Part shown: positions 1 through 9,311 of the stretch, piece after piece
Numbering within the stretch: position 1 is the stretch's first letter
Layout of the letters: the number at the start of each line of letters is the position of its first letter
NCBI GenBank assembly: GCA_950097015.1
Contig: CATNEN010000009.1
Coordinates: 498,501-562,500, forward strand
DNA length: 64,000 nucleotides
Source of the DNA: Macrostomum hystrix
Lineage: Eukaryota; Platyhelminthes; Macrostomidae
Direction: 5' to 3'
Translations under genes and position numbers: made by a program
Notes under the pieces: model-generated
What the model was told of the DNA's origin: nothing
Database searches by the model: none
What the model saw: the letters and a program-made list of their open reading frames with translations, nothing else

Positions 1-86
1 CTCTAAATCCACAAACACTCTTCCAGTAGTGGAGAGCTTAAAATGACGGAAGAATACATCTTCTAAACGTCTGATTTTCCTTCGAT

Positions 87-661
87 TTGACATCTGACTG
101 CTGGCAAGACATGCTCGAGACAGGACTTCTCCAGCTTCTCGCGGCCACGTCGCTGTTGCTTTTGAGATCGCAGGCGGCGGTGATGATCGAGCGATTTCAC
201 GAAGTCAACGGCAGTCTGTGCATCAGCAGCAGCTTCACCCAGGTGTTTGGTGTGACTGTCATTCGCTGCGCAGCTCTCTTCAGCCAGAACCAGCGCTGCC
301 AGACAGAATTCTGCGCGGCACTGGCAGCTGGTCAGCTAGCAGGCGGAGATGCGAGTCCGAGCCTGGTCTTGTTCTCATGTCCGATGTGACAAGCACTGCT
401 GAGATGCGCAAATTCAGGCTCTGTACACTAGCAGCGCGAGTCAGGCAATGTGGCTTGGAGACCACCAGTTGCCAGGCAGTCCGGAGCCGTTAGGCGGCTG
501 GGTCTGGGCGAGCTGTAGTCAGCCCTGGTCTGTGGCGAGACACTGAGCCAGGGAGCTCAAATGAGAATGCGACCGTCCTGTATAAGATGTATCCTGGCAT
601 GTGTGACATTCTGGCCTCCTATCCAGCTACTAATGACGTAATTTGCGAGTGTGTCGCTTGA
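87..661 (+). pseudogene. Decayed PAN / C-type-lectin-like gene (copy A)
   Basis: This is a broken relative of the intact genes at 1753-2517 and 6035-6787. It keeps a signal-peptide-like start (87 onward), the 'NGSLCIS' block and the first cysteines of the PAN-like half. Near position 302 the sequence jumps straight to what corresponds to the lectin half of copy B, so the second half of the PAN region and the linker (roughly 190 bp by comparison with copy B) are missing. The lectin half is then read in two further frames (about 305-430, then from about 430 on), which means at least two frameshifts. The 'GSPEP' and final 'CECV' landmarks survive, ending at a TGA at 659-661. A polyadenylation signal AATAAA remains at 768-773. 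A functional truncated protein is possible but unlikely. The assignment rests on similarity to the two neighbours seen here. Confidence 0.75.
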
Positions 662-1677
662 ATGATTGAAAGAAGGTTATCCGATCAGAAAATCGGATCA
701 GATCGCGAGCCAAATCAGTTTTTAGTCTCTTTGTCAGGCAATCGACTATGTTATAAGATGGAAATTAAATAAAATTGCCACTATGTCGAAGTGGTCTAGA
801 AGCAAAAAAAGATTCGCCTGTCTTGAGGATTTTGCTACGCTTACTTACTTATTACTGACCTGATCAGAAGTGAAAATTGTTATTCCTTCAACCGACTTAC
901 CCGTTATTTAAAGATTTCAATTTTTCTGGCCAAAATTTATCTTGCCAAAATGTGCAGTTAGAGTTTGTAAAGTTAAGCCAGTTTACAAAACAGCAAAGAT
1001 GCCCGGATGGCTCCTTTGATGAAAACTTTAGGCAGAAATCTTCACAAGATAACTAAACAAACTGCGCAGATTACAATGCACCAATTTTCTATTCTCAAAA
1101 CTCCATAAGGAGAAAGTGCAGCTGGTCTAGCATTTTCTCTCTCGAGATCTTGAGTGTGCTTAAAAGCAAAAGGCATCAGGTCGTGTGTTTTCATGTCAGT
1201 CGGTTCACGTGTGAAACAAGAAAATGTTCTCACTGTGAGAACTAAAAGCAAAGCATGATTGGCTGTTTATAACAAGCAACTTAAAGCAGAATAAATCGAA
1301 ATCGACGAACTGATTTAGTAGAAGAGCAGAAGCTTTTTAAGTATAACCAATTTCGCATCTTATAATCAAGAGCTAGGTCTAGGTCGTTTGTAAATTTATT
1401 TCTAAGATTTGCAGTGACATCAAGGATACATTTGACAGTGCTGCACGTTAATGAAGTCTTCTTCTCAGCAAGCACATTGTTGGGGATAAAAATGAATGCA
1501 CCTGATGCCTCAGCAGCCCGATTTCATTCCAACTTATGGTTTTACGCAAGAATTATTCTTCAAGCAGGCTCGGCCCATTCAGCTCACGGTTGCTATGATA
1601 AGTGAAACACTTGAAGAAAGCTGCAGGCAAACAATTAGCCAAATCAAGCCAAATATTTCAATCTGCTTCTCAAGGCC
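662..1677. other. AT-rich spacer between copies A and B
   Basis: Apart from the AATAAA at 768-773, I see no coding region, RNA gene or repeat here. Short open frames on both strands show no domain, and none resembles the flanking genes. Confidence 0.5.
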
Positions 1678-1684
1678 TATATAT
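1678..1684 (+). promoter_or_regulatory. TATA-box-like element of copy B
   Basis: TATATAT lies 69-75 bp upstream of the ATG at 1753. That spacing would put transcription start near 1710 with a short leader. The call rests on motif and position only. Confidence 0.4.
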
Positions 1685-1752
1685 CTTAAGCTTCCTGTGA
1701 AGCACGGTTTCTTCCAAGGCATCACATTCTGGGATCTCAAGGTTTCTAAAAA

Positions 1753-2517
1753 ATGTTTAGCCTCTTCGCATCCGTAACGCGGTTCTTGTGGATCGTCGCA
1801 TGCATTTTTCACCAACGTGTGGATGCTGACTGGTCCCAGCAGTATCATTGCGTCACTGGCAGTCTCTGCATCGACAGCCAGTTTATTGAAACACAGAGCG
1901 CCCCGCACTTAAGCGTCTGCGCAACGCTGTGCAGCCTCAACCAGCACTGCCAGGCTTTTACGATTGAATACGGTCCGTGCCAGCTGTTCGTTTTCGACAA
2001 GTGCAGCAAGTCGGTGAGCAGCTGCAGCTGCTCAAAGAGAGGCCGAGTGTTCGTGAAGCGCCAATCGGGACTCGAGCCTGGCGCATTGTGTCCATCTGGC
2101 TACGGTGAAGAGTTGTGCGGAGTGAAGTACAAAATTCTGCGCGACACTGGCAGCTGGTCAGCCAGCAAAGAAAAGTGTGAGTCGGAGCCTGGTCTGGTGC
2201 TCATGACAGACGTGGCAGACGTGGTCGAAATGGACCATGTGGAGATGCTGTACAGACGCAGCAGTGCAGGCAAGGCTCTCTGGCTTGGAGGCTACCAGTT
2301 GCCAGGCAGTCCGGAGCCTGCAGGCGGCTGGATGTGGGCCAGCTGCGGTGGCGACGTTAGCGCCAGTCTGTGGGCCACTGGCGAGCCGACAAATTCCTAC
2401 AATGGAGGCGAGAACGTGACAGCGAGATGGACTGTGAAACCTAGGATTACTGATTTTTTGGCCTTCTCAACAGCAGCAAACGACGTCCTGTGCGAATGCG
2501 TGTCTCCATTCACTTAG
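1753..2517 (+). CDS. Secreted PAN-like + C-type-lectin-like protein (copy B)
   Basis: Intronless frame of 254 residues. Residues 1 to about 25 are a hydrophobic signal peptide, so the product is probably secreted. Residues about 30-100 are cysteine-rich with PAN/apple-like spacing (C-x3-LCS-x4-CQAF, then GPCQLF and several CS pairs). Residues about 115-254 resemble a C-type lectin domain: 'LCGVKYK', an 'SWSASKEKC' first-cysteine segment, 'LWLGGYQL', 'WATGEPTN' and a final 'LCECV'. In true calcium-dependent lectins the EPN triplet binds sugar; here it is EPT, so carbohydrate binding is uncertain. Upstream lies a TATA-like box. Copies at 87-661 and 6035-6787 point to local tandem duplication. 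Such proteins often act in adhesion, mucus or immunity; that is family knowledge, and the role here is unknown. Start chosen as the first ATG, giving a complete signal peptide. Confidence 0.8.
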   Translation: MFSLFASVTRFLWIVACIFHQRVDADWSQQYHCVTGSLCIDSQFIETQSAPHLSVCATLCSLNQHCQAFTIEYGPCQLFVFDKCSKSVSSCSCSKRGRVFVKRQSGLEPGALCPSGYGEELCGVKYKILRDTGSWSASKEKCESEPGLVLMTDVADVVEMDHVEMLYRRSSAGKALWLGGYQLPGSPEPAGGWMWASCGGDVSASLWATGEPTNSYNGGENVTARWTVKPRITDFLAFSTAANDVLCECVSPFT

Positions 2518-4106
2518 CTGATAATGAAGTAAAAACTTGCGCAATCACTTCAAAATCGTCCTTTACTTTCGTACTGTTGTCTCCGTTGCCTGGCTCGAAT
2601 ATGGAGTAAAAATTTTATAAGCAAAAGCAAATAACTTTTGAAATATTTACCTTCTAGAATGATGCTGAAATTCTGAAGATTTTAGAGTTGAGAGCTGACT
2701 TTTGCCATAGAAATTAATTAAAATTTCATACTACTGTCAGTAGAATGTTGAGCACAATGCATCTAAATCAAAAGCAGAAGTGAGTATCATGATGCTTTAT
2801 TAAAAAGCCTTCATTCTTCATTCAGTGCTTAACTCAAACATTCGGGAATCAAGTGTCTTATTCGTTGAAAGCAGGCAACTCTAAGTTGGGCTGTGAAAAT
2901 GTACGCGGAAATCATTTTTCAAACAGGCTGCTTGCAAAAAATTGCAAAAAAATTCTGACGAAATCTTGAGCCTTCACGTTTAGTTAGCATTGGCTAGTCC
3001 CGGTGGAGCCATGAAAGCGTCGTTAATGAGAGGCCGTTAGACACAAGCGTGCCGCTGGACGGTGGCCCAATCTAATTTTCCCCTAGCACAGTCTAGCAGA
3101 GCCAGAGCAGACCAGCCTCTCCCCTACTGTCACCTGCTCCTCTTCGCATTGTTTTGCCCGGTCGGGTGCAGCCAAGGTCACTTTGACTTATGGCGCCATT
3201 GATATGACAGCAGCCGGTGGCAGCCCCGATCAGCCCATCGTCCGATCCCAGTCTCCAGAGCCGCTAATAATTCATGAGCTGCCTTTTTATTGCGTCAATA
3301 CGAGAGTGGCAGACAAATATTTCTCGCTTGACAACAACGGAATGCTGACTCTCGTAGATTGGAAATTAGACGTAGGACCATTGTGGCGTGTGCGATGCGT
3401 TTATTAGCACAATATCCAGACATTCCCCACGGTCCAGGCAGAAATGCTAAAGAAATAGGGGTTTCGGAAGTAAGTCACATGAGGCATGGGCATTAAGTCT
3501 CAGCAGCAAACGTGACTGGTCCAAAAATGCATGCCCGCTAAAAGGACACTCTTCAAGCTTTGGAATTGGGAGTCAAATTTATCATATTTAATGTTGTTTC
3601 AGATTAGGCTGCTAAAATAAAAACCTGACTTTAATGAGGAGACTATTTCATTATTCTCATTATTCTAAAAGCATAAACGAACAAGTTTGAATTAAGAATC
3701 GTTTTTTATCGCCGTGTCACATGTTTCATGAGCTCGGAACACTGAAGCTATTTATTCTAAAACTATTTTAACCATGTGAAATTAAATTTTCACTTTTGTC
3801 TGGGTCCCATTTCTTTATTTCTCTGGAAATTCAAGGCACAACATGTGAGTTGAGTTGAGATCTATATGATTCTATATGAGATCTCGCATGTGGTGGTTGA
3901 CTGGTACGATCTTGTCTGGCAGTCATTCAAGTGAGACTGACAGTCTCCTAAGCGGAATACTTGTGTAGCTGCACTTCAGTGGAGAAGATTCCATCATTCG
4001 TGCAGGGCTCCGCCTGTTTACATAGGCTTTCATACCGATGTACTTTTATATAGCAGAATAAAGAAAACATTCTGGCACGCTTTCTATTCAGGCCGGCCAT
4101 CCTATC
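2518..4106. other. Spacer, no supported gene
   Basis: A 74-codon frame at 3183-3407 has no recognisable motif, flanking splice pattern or relative in the window. The rest is AT-rich with stops in all frames. Confidence 0.4.
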
Positions 4107-4660
4107 GCTTAGATCAGGGGTAGGCAAACTTATTTGCTGGCGGTCCAAAGAGAGAACCTAAAAGACGACAGCGGGCCGCATTGACTGTATAAATATGAGA
4201 TAGGGGAGAGATGAGACACGGGAGAGATTAGACACAGGAGAGATGAGACACGAGAGAGATTAGACACAGGAGAGATGAGACACAGGAGAGATTAGAAACG
4301 GGAGAGATGAGACACGGAAGAGATGAGACACGGGAGAGATTAGACACAGGAGAGATGAGACACGGGAGAGATTAGACACGGGAGAGATGAGACACAGAAG
4401 GATGATACACGAGAGAGATTAGACACAGGAGAGATGAGACAGGGGAGAGATGAGACACAGGAGAGATTAGAAACGGGAGAGATGAGACACGGAAGAGATG
4501 AGACACGGGAGAGATGAGACACTGGAGAGATGAGACACAGGAGAGATTAGACACGGGAGAGATGAGACACGGAAGAGATAAGACACGAGAGAGATGAAAC
4601 AGGACACTGTAGATGTCAGAAGGGGCAACGGGCCGGAGTTTGCCGACCCCTGGCTTAGAT
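4107..4660. mobile_element. Non-autonomous hAT element with 8-bp target-site duplication
   Basis: The element spans 4115-4652 (538 bp). Its left end reads CAGGGGTAGGCAAACTT, and the reverse complement of its right end reads CAGGGGTCGGCAAACTCC, so the two are near-perfect terminal inverted repeats starting CAGGGG, followed by GCGGGCC-type subterminal sequence on both sides. An exact 8-bp direct repeat GCTTAGAT flanks it at 4107-4114 and 4653-4660. CAGGGG ends plus an 8-bp duplication are hallmarks of the hAT superfamily. There is no transposase; the inside is filled by a GAGACACGGGAGAGAT-type minisatellite. It would need a transposase encoded elsewhere to move. Confidence 0.88.
4198..4610. repeat. 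~15-16-bp minisatellite inside the hAT element
   Basis: Degenerate copies of GAGACACGGGAGAGAT / TAGACACAGGAGAGAT, alternating GA and TTA joints. The array lies wholly between the two element ends, so it either expanded after insertion or was carried by the element. Confidence 0.85.
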
Positions 4661-5276
4661 GACAACTTTCCACTTTGTAGGACATTCCACTTCACCTGAC
4701 TCTTCAGTGATTGCAGCTGCAATTGTTTGCAGATTATCGATCCTTGAAAGAGCTCTTTGCATCACTCACAAGCAATGTCTTCTTAGTCCCAACTCTGCAG
4801 CGTCTAGTTTTTACGGGAGTTTTTCCAGCTTGCTTTAGCGCAGAAAAGAGTATTGTGAGGCCGTTTCTGCTTGGAGCCATATGAGCCTTATTACCGTGTC
4901 AGATCTCCAGGTGCGAGCCTGTCCCCTTTGATCCTGCAAGGTGATTAGCAGCATGTCCTGAACAGGCAGTGGGCAGTAGCCAGCTGTAGTAGCAGTAGTA
5001 GCAGGCGCAGGATGGGCGTTGCAGCTGAGCCCTTACGTAAAAGGGCTTGTTCCCGACGTTCTCGTCAGCCTGGAAGGCCTCGATTGCGCCGAGTCCAGCT
5101 GCCGCTCTAGCGTAGCGCCTACGCCTCGGCGCTGTGCAGCAGGACGGTCTCGACCACCCCATCGGGAATCGATCAATTTAAAGAGATGACGGCATCACCT
5201 GAGTTGATCGCCGACGCGAGCGAAACCGGCGAGGCCGGCAACGTGGCGCCGCGCGCCGCTGTGATGACGAGCAGCT

Positions 5277-5640
5277 GTGATGACGCCGGACGGCCTTTCA
5301 GACTCCTTCGAGACATCCTCCTGGGTGCTCCAGGGGGACACTCTAGCGCCATTCCTGTTCGTCTTGGTGCTTGACTGGGTGCTACGAACTGCTCTTCCTA
5401 CCGACGAAGACGGCTTCCTACTGCGGCGACGCGTGGGTCGACGTCAACCGGAGAAACGGCTCAGCGTGCTTGGCTACGCCGATGACCTCGCCCTGCTGTC
5501 CTCTACCGTAGAGGGCGTGACGATGCAAGCTGAACTGATTCAACAAGGCTGCGGTAGAGCTCAACGCATACGAGCTCGGACATGACTCTGGCACTCCTGT
5601 GTGGAAGATTATAATCAAAAGTGCAAGCCCAGCATTCGTG
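5277..5640 (+). pseudogene. Non-LTR retrotransposon reverse-transcriptase fragment
   Basis: The open stretch 5277-5585 encodes the central part of a LINE-type reverse transcriptase: 'TPDGLSDSFETSS', then 'VLQGDTLAPFLFVLVLDW', and the catalytic 'YADD' box near 5473-5484 followed by 'LALLSS'. The match begins and ends abruptly; no endonuclease or upstream RT fingers are visible, and about 60 bp after YADD the frame slips. About 100 residues remain of a domain that is usually several hundred, so this is a dead 5'-truncated or eroded copy. The combination of LQGDTLAPFLF and YADD is typical of LINE elements in aquatic invertebrates; I cannot assign the clade. It lies between lectin copies B and C. 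Confidence 0.8.
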
Positions 5641-6034
5641 TGCCTTAATTACAAAGCTAAGAGTGCTGGGGTTGGACCACTCAAGATTAAGTGCGTAAGT
5701 CTTTATACGCTCGTATGTGGCCCACATGAATAGCCATTCATTGTACAAGCGTATGGGCACATATAGGAAGCCACATTCTATGAGGCTAAAGGGTGTCGAA
5801 CCGACCATCCTCCTGGGTGCCTTCCCATTGAAATCGCTACCTTTCGCCTTGCATCCTAATCGTTGTATTAGGGTGATGAATACAGCCAAACTCAAAGTAT
5901 CCAATAAAAATCCTGCTAGGTTAGACTGTTTTAGTTGCGTTGTGCCGGGGACAGATGCAGAGCTTAAGTAGGCTGGGGAGAAAATCGAGAAAGGCATCAA
6001 AGCATACAGACGACAAAGCAAACTTTAATATAGA

Positions 6035-6787
6035 ATGCATGCAAATCAAAGGATCATCCTGGCTCTCAGTGTGCTCATTGCTACAGCTCAGCCATCACTA
6101 GACGCGGCCTGGTATGAGCAGTATCACAGCGTGCAGAACGGCAGTCTTTGCATCAGCAGCCAATTTATTGAGACACTGAACTCACCCTACTTTAGCACCT
6201 GCGCCATGCTGTGCAGCTTTAAACAGCGCTGCCAGGCCTTCACCACTGCTGACGGTCCGTGTCAGCTGTTCGTGTTCGACAAGTGCAGCAAGTCAGTGAG
6301 GAACTGCAGCTGCTCAAGGAGAGGCCGCCTGTTCGTGAAGCGTCAGCCGGGACTCGATCCAGGAGCGCTGTGTCCGTCTGGCTTCGGTGACGATCTGTGC
6401 GGAGTGAAGTACAAGATGCTGATGAGCAACAAAGTATGGAACGTGCAGAAGCAGAACTGCGAGTCGGACAGCGGACTGTCGATTATGGCCGATGTGATGG
6501 ACAGTGCTGAGCTGAGCCACATCAGTCTGCTGTTCGCCAAGTATGGAAATGCAGACTTCTACCTGGGAGGTCAGCAGCTTTCGGGCAGCGTCGAGCCAGA
6601 CGGTGGTTGGCTGTGGGCGAGCTGCAACATCACGGTGGACAGCAGCATGTGGACCAGCGGAGAGCCGAACAACGAAGTCGCTGGGGAGGACATCATCATG
6701 CGTGTTTCTTCTCGCACCAAGCTTGTGGATGTTGTTCGCACTTTTAGCAGAAGGGCTCTGTGCGAGTGCGTGTCTCCGTTCGACTGA
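6035..6787 (+). CDS. Secreted PAN-like + C-type-lectin-like protein (copy C)
   Basis: Intronless frame of 250 residues, co-linear with copy B throughout. Residues 1 to about 24 are a signal peptide. The PAN-like region (about 28-98) keeps every cysteine of copy B, including 'GPCQLFVFDKCSKSV'. The lectin-like region (about 112-250) contains 'LCGVKYK', 'FYLGGQQL', 'MWTSGEPNN' and a terminal 'LCECVSPF'. Unlike copy B, this protein has the intact EPN triplet and a following acidic 'GED', so calcium-dependent sugar binding is more plausible here. The difference suggests the duplicates have diverged in ligand. Start chosen as the first ATG; it gives a complete signal peptide. Function in the animal is unknown. 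Confidence 0.82.
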   Translation: MHANQRIILALSVLIATAQPSLDAAWYEQYHSVQNGSLCISSQFIETLNSPYFSTCAMLCSFKQRCQAFTTADGPCQLFVFDKCSKSVRNCSCSRRGRLFVKRQPGLDPGALCPSGFGDDLCGVKYKMLMSNKVWNVQKQNCESDSGLSIMADVMDSAELSHISLLFAKYGNADFYLGGQQLSGSVEPDGGWLWASCNITVDSSMWTSGEPNNEVAGEDIIMRVSSRTKLVDVVRTFSRRALCECVSPFD

Positions 6788-7152
6788 ATCGTGACTGTTT
6801 TTGGTTTCAACATTTTTGTTTGAATGAAGCCTGTAGTTTCAATTGAATCTGCGTACTCATTGAGCGCACGAAAATACAAAATTTCTATTCTGCTTCTGTG
6901 ATCCCATGTGATCGCACGACGGGAAATAGTGAAAGGTCCTTACATGCATTCGACGGAAGGAAGATTTCCACTTAGTCGTATTCCGCTTGTGCAGAATGGC
7001 CTCAGTAAAGAATTTTACTGAATTTTAGCTTTAAAACTACAGAGAGCGCCGGCTCATCAAATGGGACTTCGATTCTATCGATGGTCTGCGTGGCTTAGTT
7101 TTAAGTCATGTTTTAAGCTCTTATAGTTGTCGCTGTAACTAAGCCTCAGCTT

Positions 7153-8215
7153 GAGCTCTCATTTGAGCAAGTTAGCTGAGTGAGCTCTCATTTGAGCAGG
7201 ATAGCTGAGTGAGCTCTCATTTGAGCAGGATAGCTGAGTGAGCTCTCATTTGAGTAAGCTAGCAGTGTAAGCTAGCAGTGTAAGCTAGCAGTGTGAGCTC
7301 TCATTTGGGCAGGATAGCTGAGTGAGCTCTCATTTGAGCAGGATAGCTGAGTGAGCTCTCATTTGAGCAGGATAGCTGAGTGAGCTCTCATTTGAGCAGG
7401 ATAGCTGAGTGAGCTCTCATTTGAGCAGGATAGCTGAGTGAGCTCTCATTTGGGCAGGATAGCTGAGTGAGCTCTCATTTGAGCAGGATAGCTGAGTGAG
7501 CTCTCATTTGAGCAGGATAGCTGAGCTAGTGAGCTCTCATTTGAGCAGGATAGCTGAGTGAGCTCTCATTTGAGCAGGATAGCTGAGTGAGCTCTCATTT
7601 GAGCAGGATAGCTGAGTGAGCTCTCATTTGAGCAGGATAGCTGAGTGAGCTCTCATTTGAGCAGGATAGCTGAGTGAGCTCTCATTTGGGCAGGATAGCT
7701 GAGTGAGCTCTCATTTGAGCAGGATAGCTGAGTGAGCTCTCATTTGAGCAGGATAGCTGAGTGAGCTCTCATTTGGGCAGGATAGCTGAGTGAGCTCTCA
7801 TTTGAGTAAGCTAGCAGTGTAAGCTAGCAGTGTAAGCTAGCAGTGTAAGCTAGCAGTGTGAGCTCTCATTTGGGCAGGATAGCTGAGTGAGCTCTCATTT
7901 GAGCAGGATAGCTGAGTGAGCTCTCATTTGAGCAGGATAGCTGAGTGAGCTCTCATTTGGGCAGGATAGCTGAGTGAGCTCTCATTTGAGCAGGATAGCT
8001 GAGTGAGCTCTCATTTGAGCAGGATAGCTGAGTGAGCTCTCATTTGAGCAGGATAGCTGAGTGAGCTCTCATTTGAGCAGGATAGCTGAGTGAGCTCTCA
8101 TTTGAGCAGGATAGCTGAGTGAGCTCTCATTTGAGCAGGATAGCTGAGTGAGCTCTCATTTGAGCAGGATAGCTGAGTGAGCTCTCATTTGAGCAGGATA
8201 GCTGAGTGAGCTCTC
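7153..8215. repeat. 29-bp minisatellite with embedded 13-bp sub-repeats
   Basis: The unit starts GTGAGCTCTCATTTGAGCAG and continues GATAGCTGA (29 bp), about 35 copies. Two blocks, near 7255-7300 and 7805-7860, switch to a 13-bp GTAAGCTAGCAGT repeat and then return to the 29-bp unit. The two blocks have the same entry and exit sequence, which suggests a segment of roughly 550 bp was duplicated. Confidence 0.93.
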
Positions 8216-8776
8216 CATACCGCAGCTTGTAATTAGCCCATGGAATAAATTGATCAGAGTCCACGAAAAGCGCGTTTACAATTTTAGTGGAACAGGCAAT
8301 AGCAAGCACCTGAACTAAAGCACCTGCATGTATTTCATTGAACGAGCTTGTCAAGGTGCTCAAGACAGGCTGATTTGAGCAGTGGAACCAAGCGTACTGC
8401 CCCCAAACAGCTAGGTTCGCAGTGTTAGAGTCATGATGGGAACACGGCATTCAGTTGCTACGGACGAAAGTGCGAATTAGCCTATAAAAAATCCTTAAGT
8501 CAGAGAAAGTACAGAGATAAATACTTTAATAAATGATTCTACAAAAATAACGGCTTCCATAGCGAACAAGACACTGCTATCAGACGCTGATAAAACTTAA
8601 AGCCCTAGATTGACATTTTAAATGCACAGTTTTGGAAGGAAAAGTTCAGGAGAGTTGCGAACAACTCAGGATAATAGAGCTTATATAGCATAAATAATAC
8701 ATACTTATCGATAACGTAGCGGGACAAGTTGTCCACTTAATTTAAAGTCCTTACAATTTTAAATATATACTATGTC
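8216..8776. other. Spacer between two minisatellites
   Basis: AT-rich. A 107-codon minus-strand frame (8127-8450) begins outside the array and runs into it. It has no recognisable motif and is not supported. Confidence 0.4.
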
Positions 8777-9213
8777 TACAAATAAATGGAATATTATTTG
8801 TAGCAAAGTGCTCAGCAAATGAATGGAATATTAGTTGTAGTAAAGTGCTCAGCAAATGAATGGAATATTAGTTGTAGTAAAGTGCTCAGCAAATGAATGG
8901 AATATTAGTTGTAGTAAAGTGCTCAGCAAATGAATGGAATATTAGTTGTAGTAAAGTGCTCAGCAAATGAATGGAATATTAGTTGTAGTAAAGTGCTCAG
9001 CAAATGAATGGAATATTAGTTGTAGTAAAGTGCTCAGCAAATGAATGGAATATTATTTGTAGCAAAGTGCTCAGCAAATGAATGGAATATTAGTTGTAGT
9101 AAAGTGCTCAGCAAATGAATGGAATATTAGTTGTAGTAAAGTGCTCAGCAAATGAATGGAATATTAGTTGTAGTAAAGTGCTCAGCAAATGAATGGAATA
9201 TTAGTTGTAGTGC
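8777..9213. repeat. 37-bp minisatellite
   Basis: The unit is AAATGAATGGAATATTAGTT followed by GTAGTAAAGTGCTCAGC (37 bp), about 12 copies, with TATTTGTAGC variants near both ends. It lies just downstream of the coiled-coil gene, about 100 bp beyond its stop codon, so it may fall in that gene's 3' UTR. Confidence 0.92.
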
Positions 9214-9311
9214 TCAGCAACTGCTGCTTTCCGTGCAGAAGTGAGGATTGTACAGTGATATTTGTCAATTGAGCTGTCAGTGGAGCACGGCATTGTGACA
9301 GCACCCGCAGG

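Noticed and set aside
3183-3407. 74-codon frame starting MTYGAIDMTAAGG
   Set aside because: No recognisable motif and no splice partners seen. It could be a small exon of an unseen gene, but nothing supports it.
5503-6021. 172-codon minus-strand frame overlapping the RT relic
   Set aside because: No domain is recognised and it runs antisense into the retrotransposon fragment. Probably a repeat-derived chance frame.
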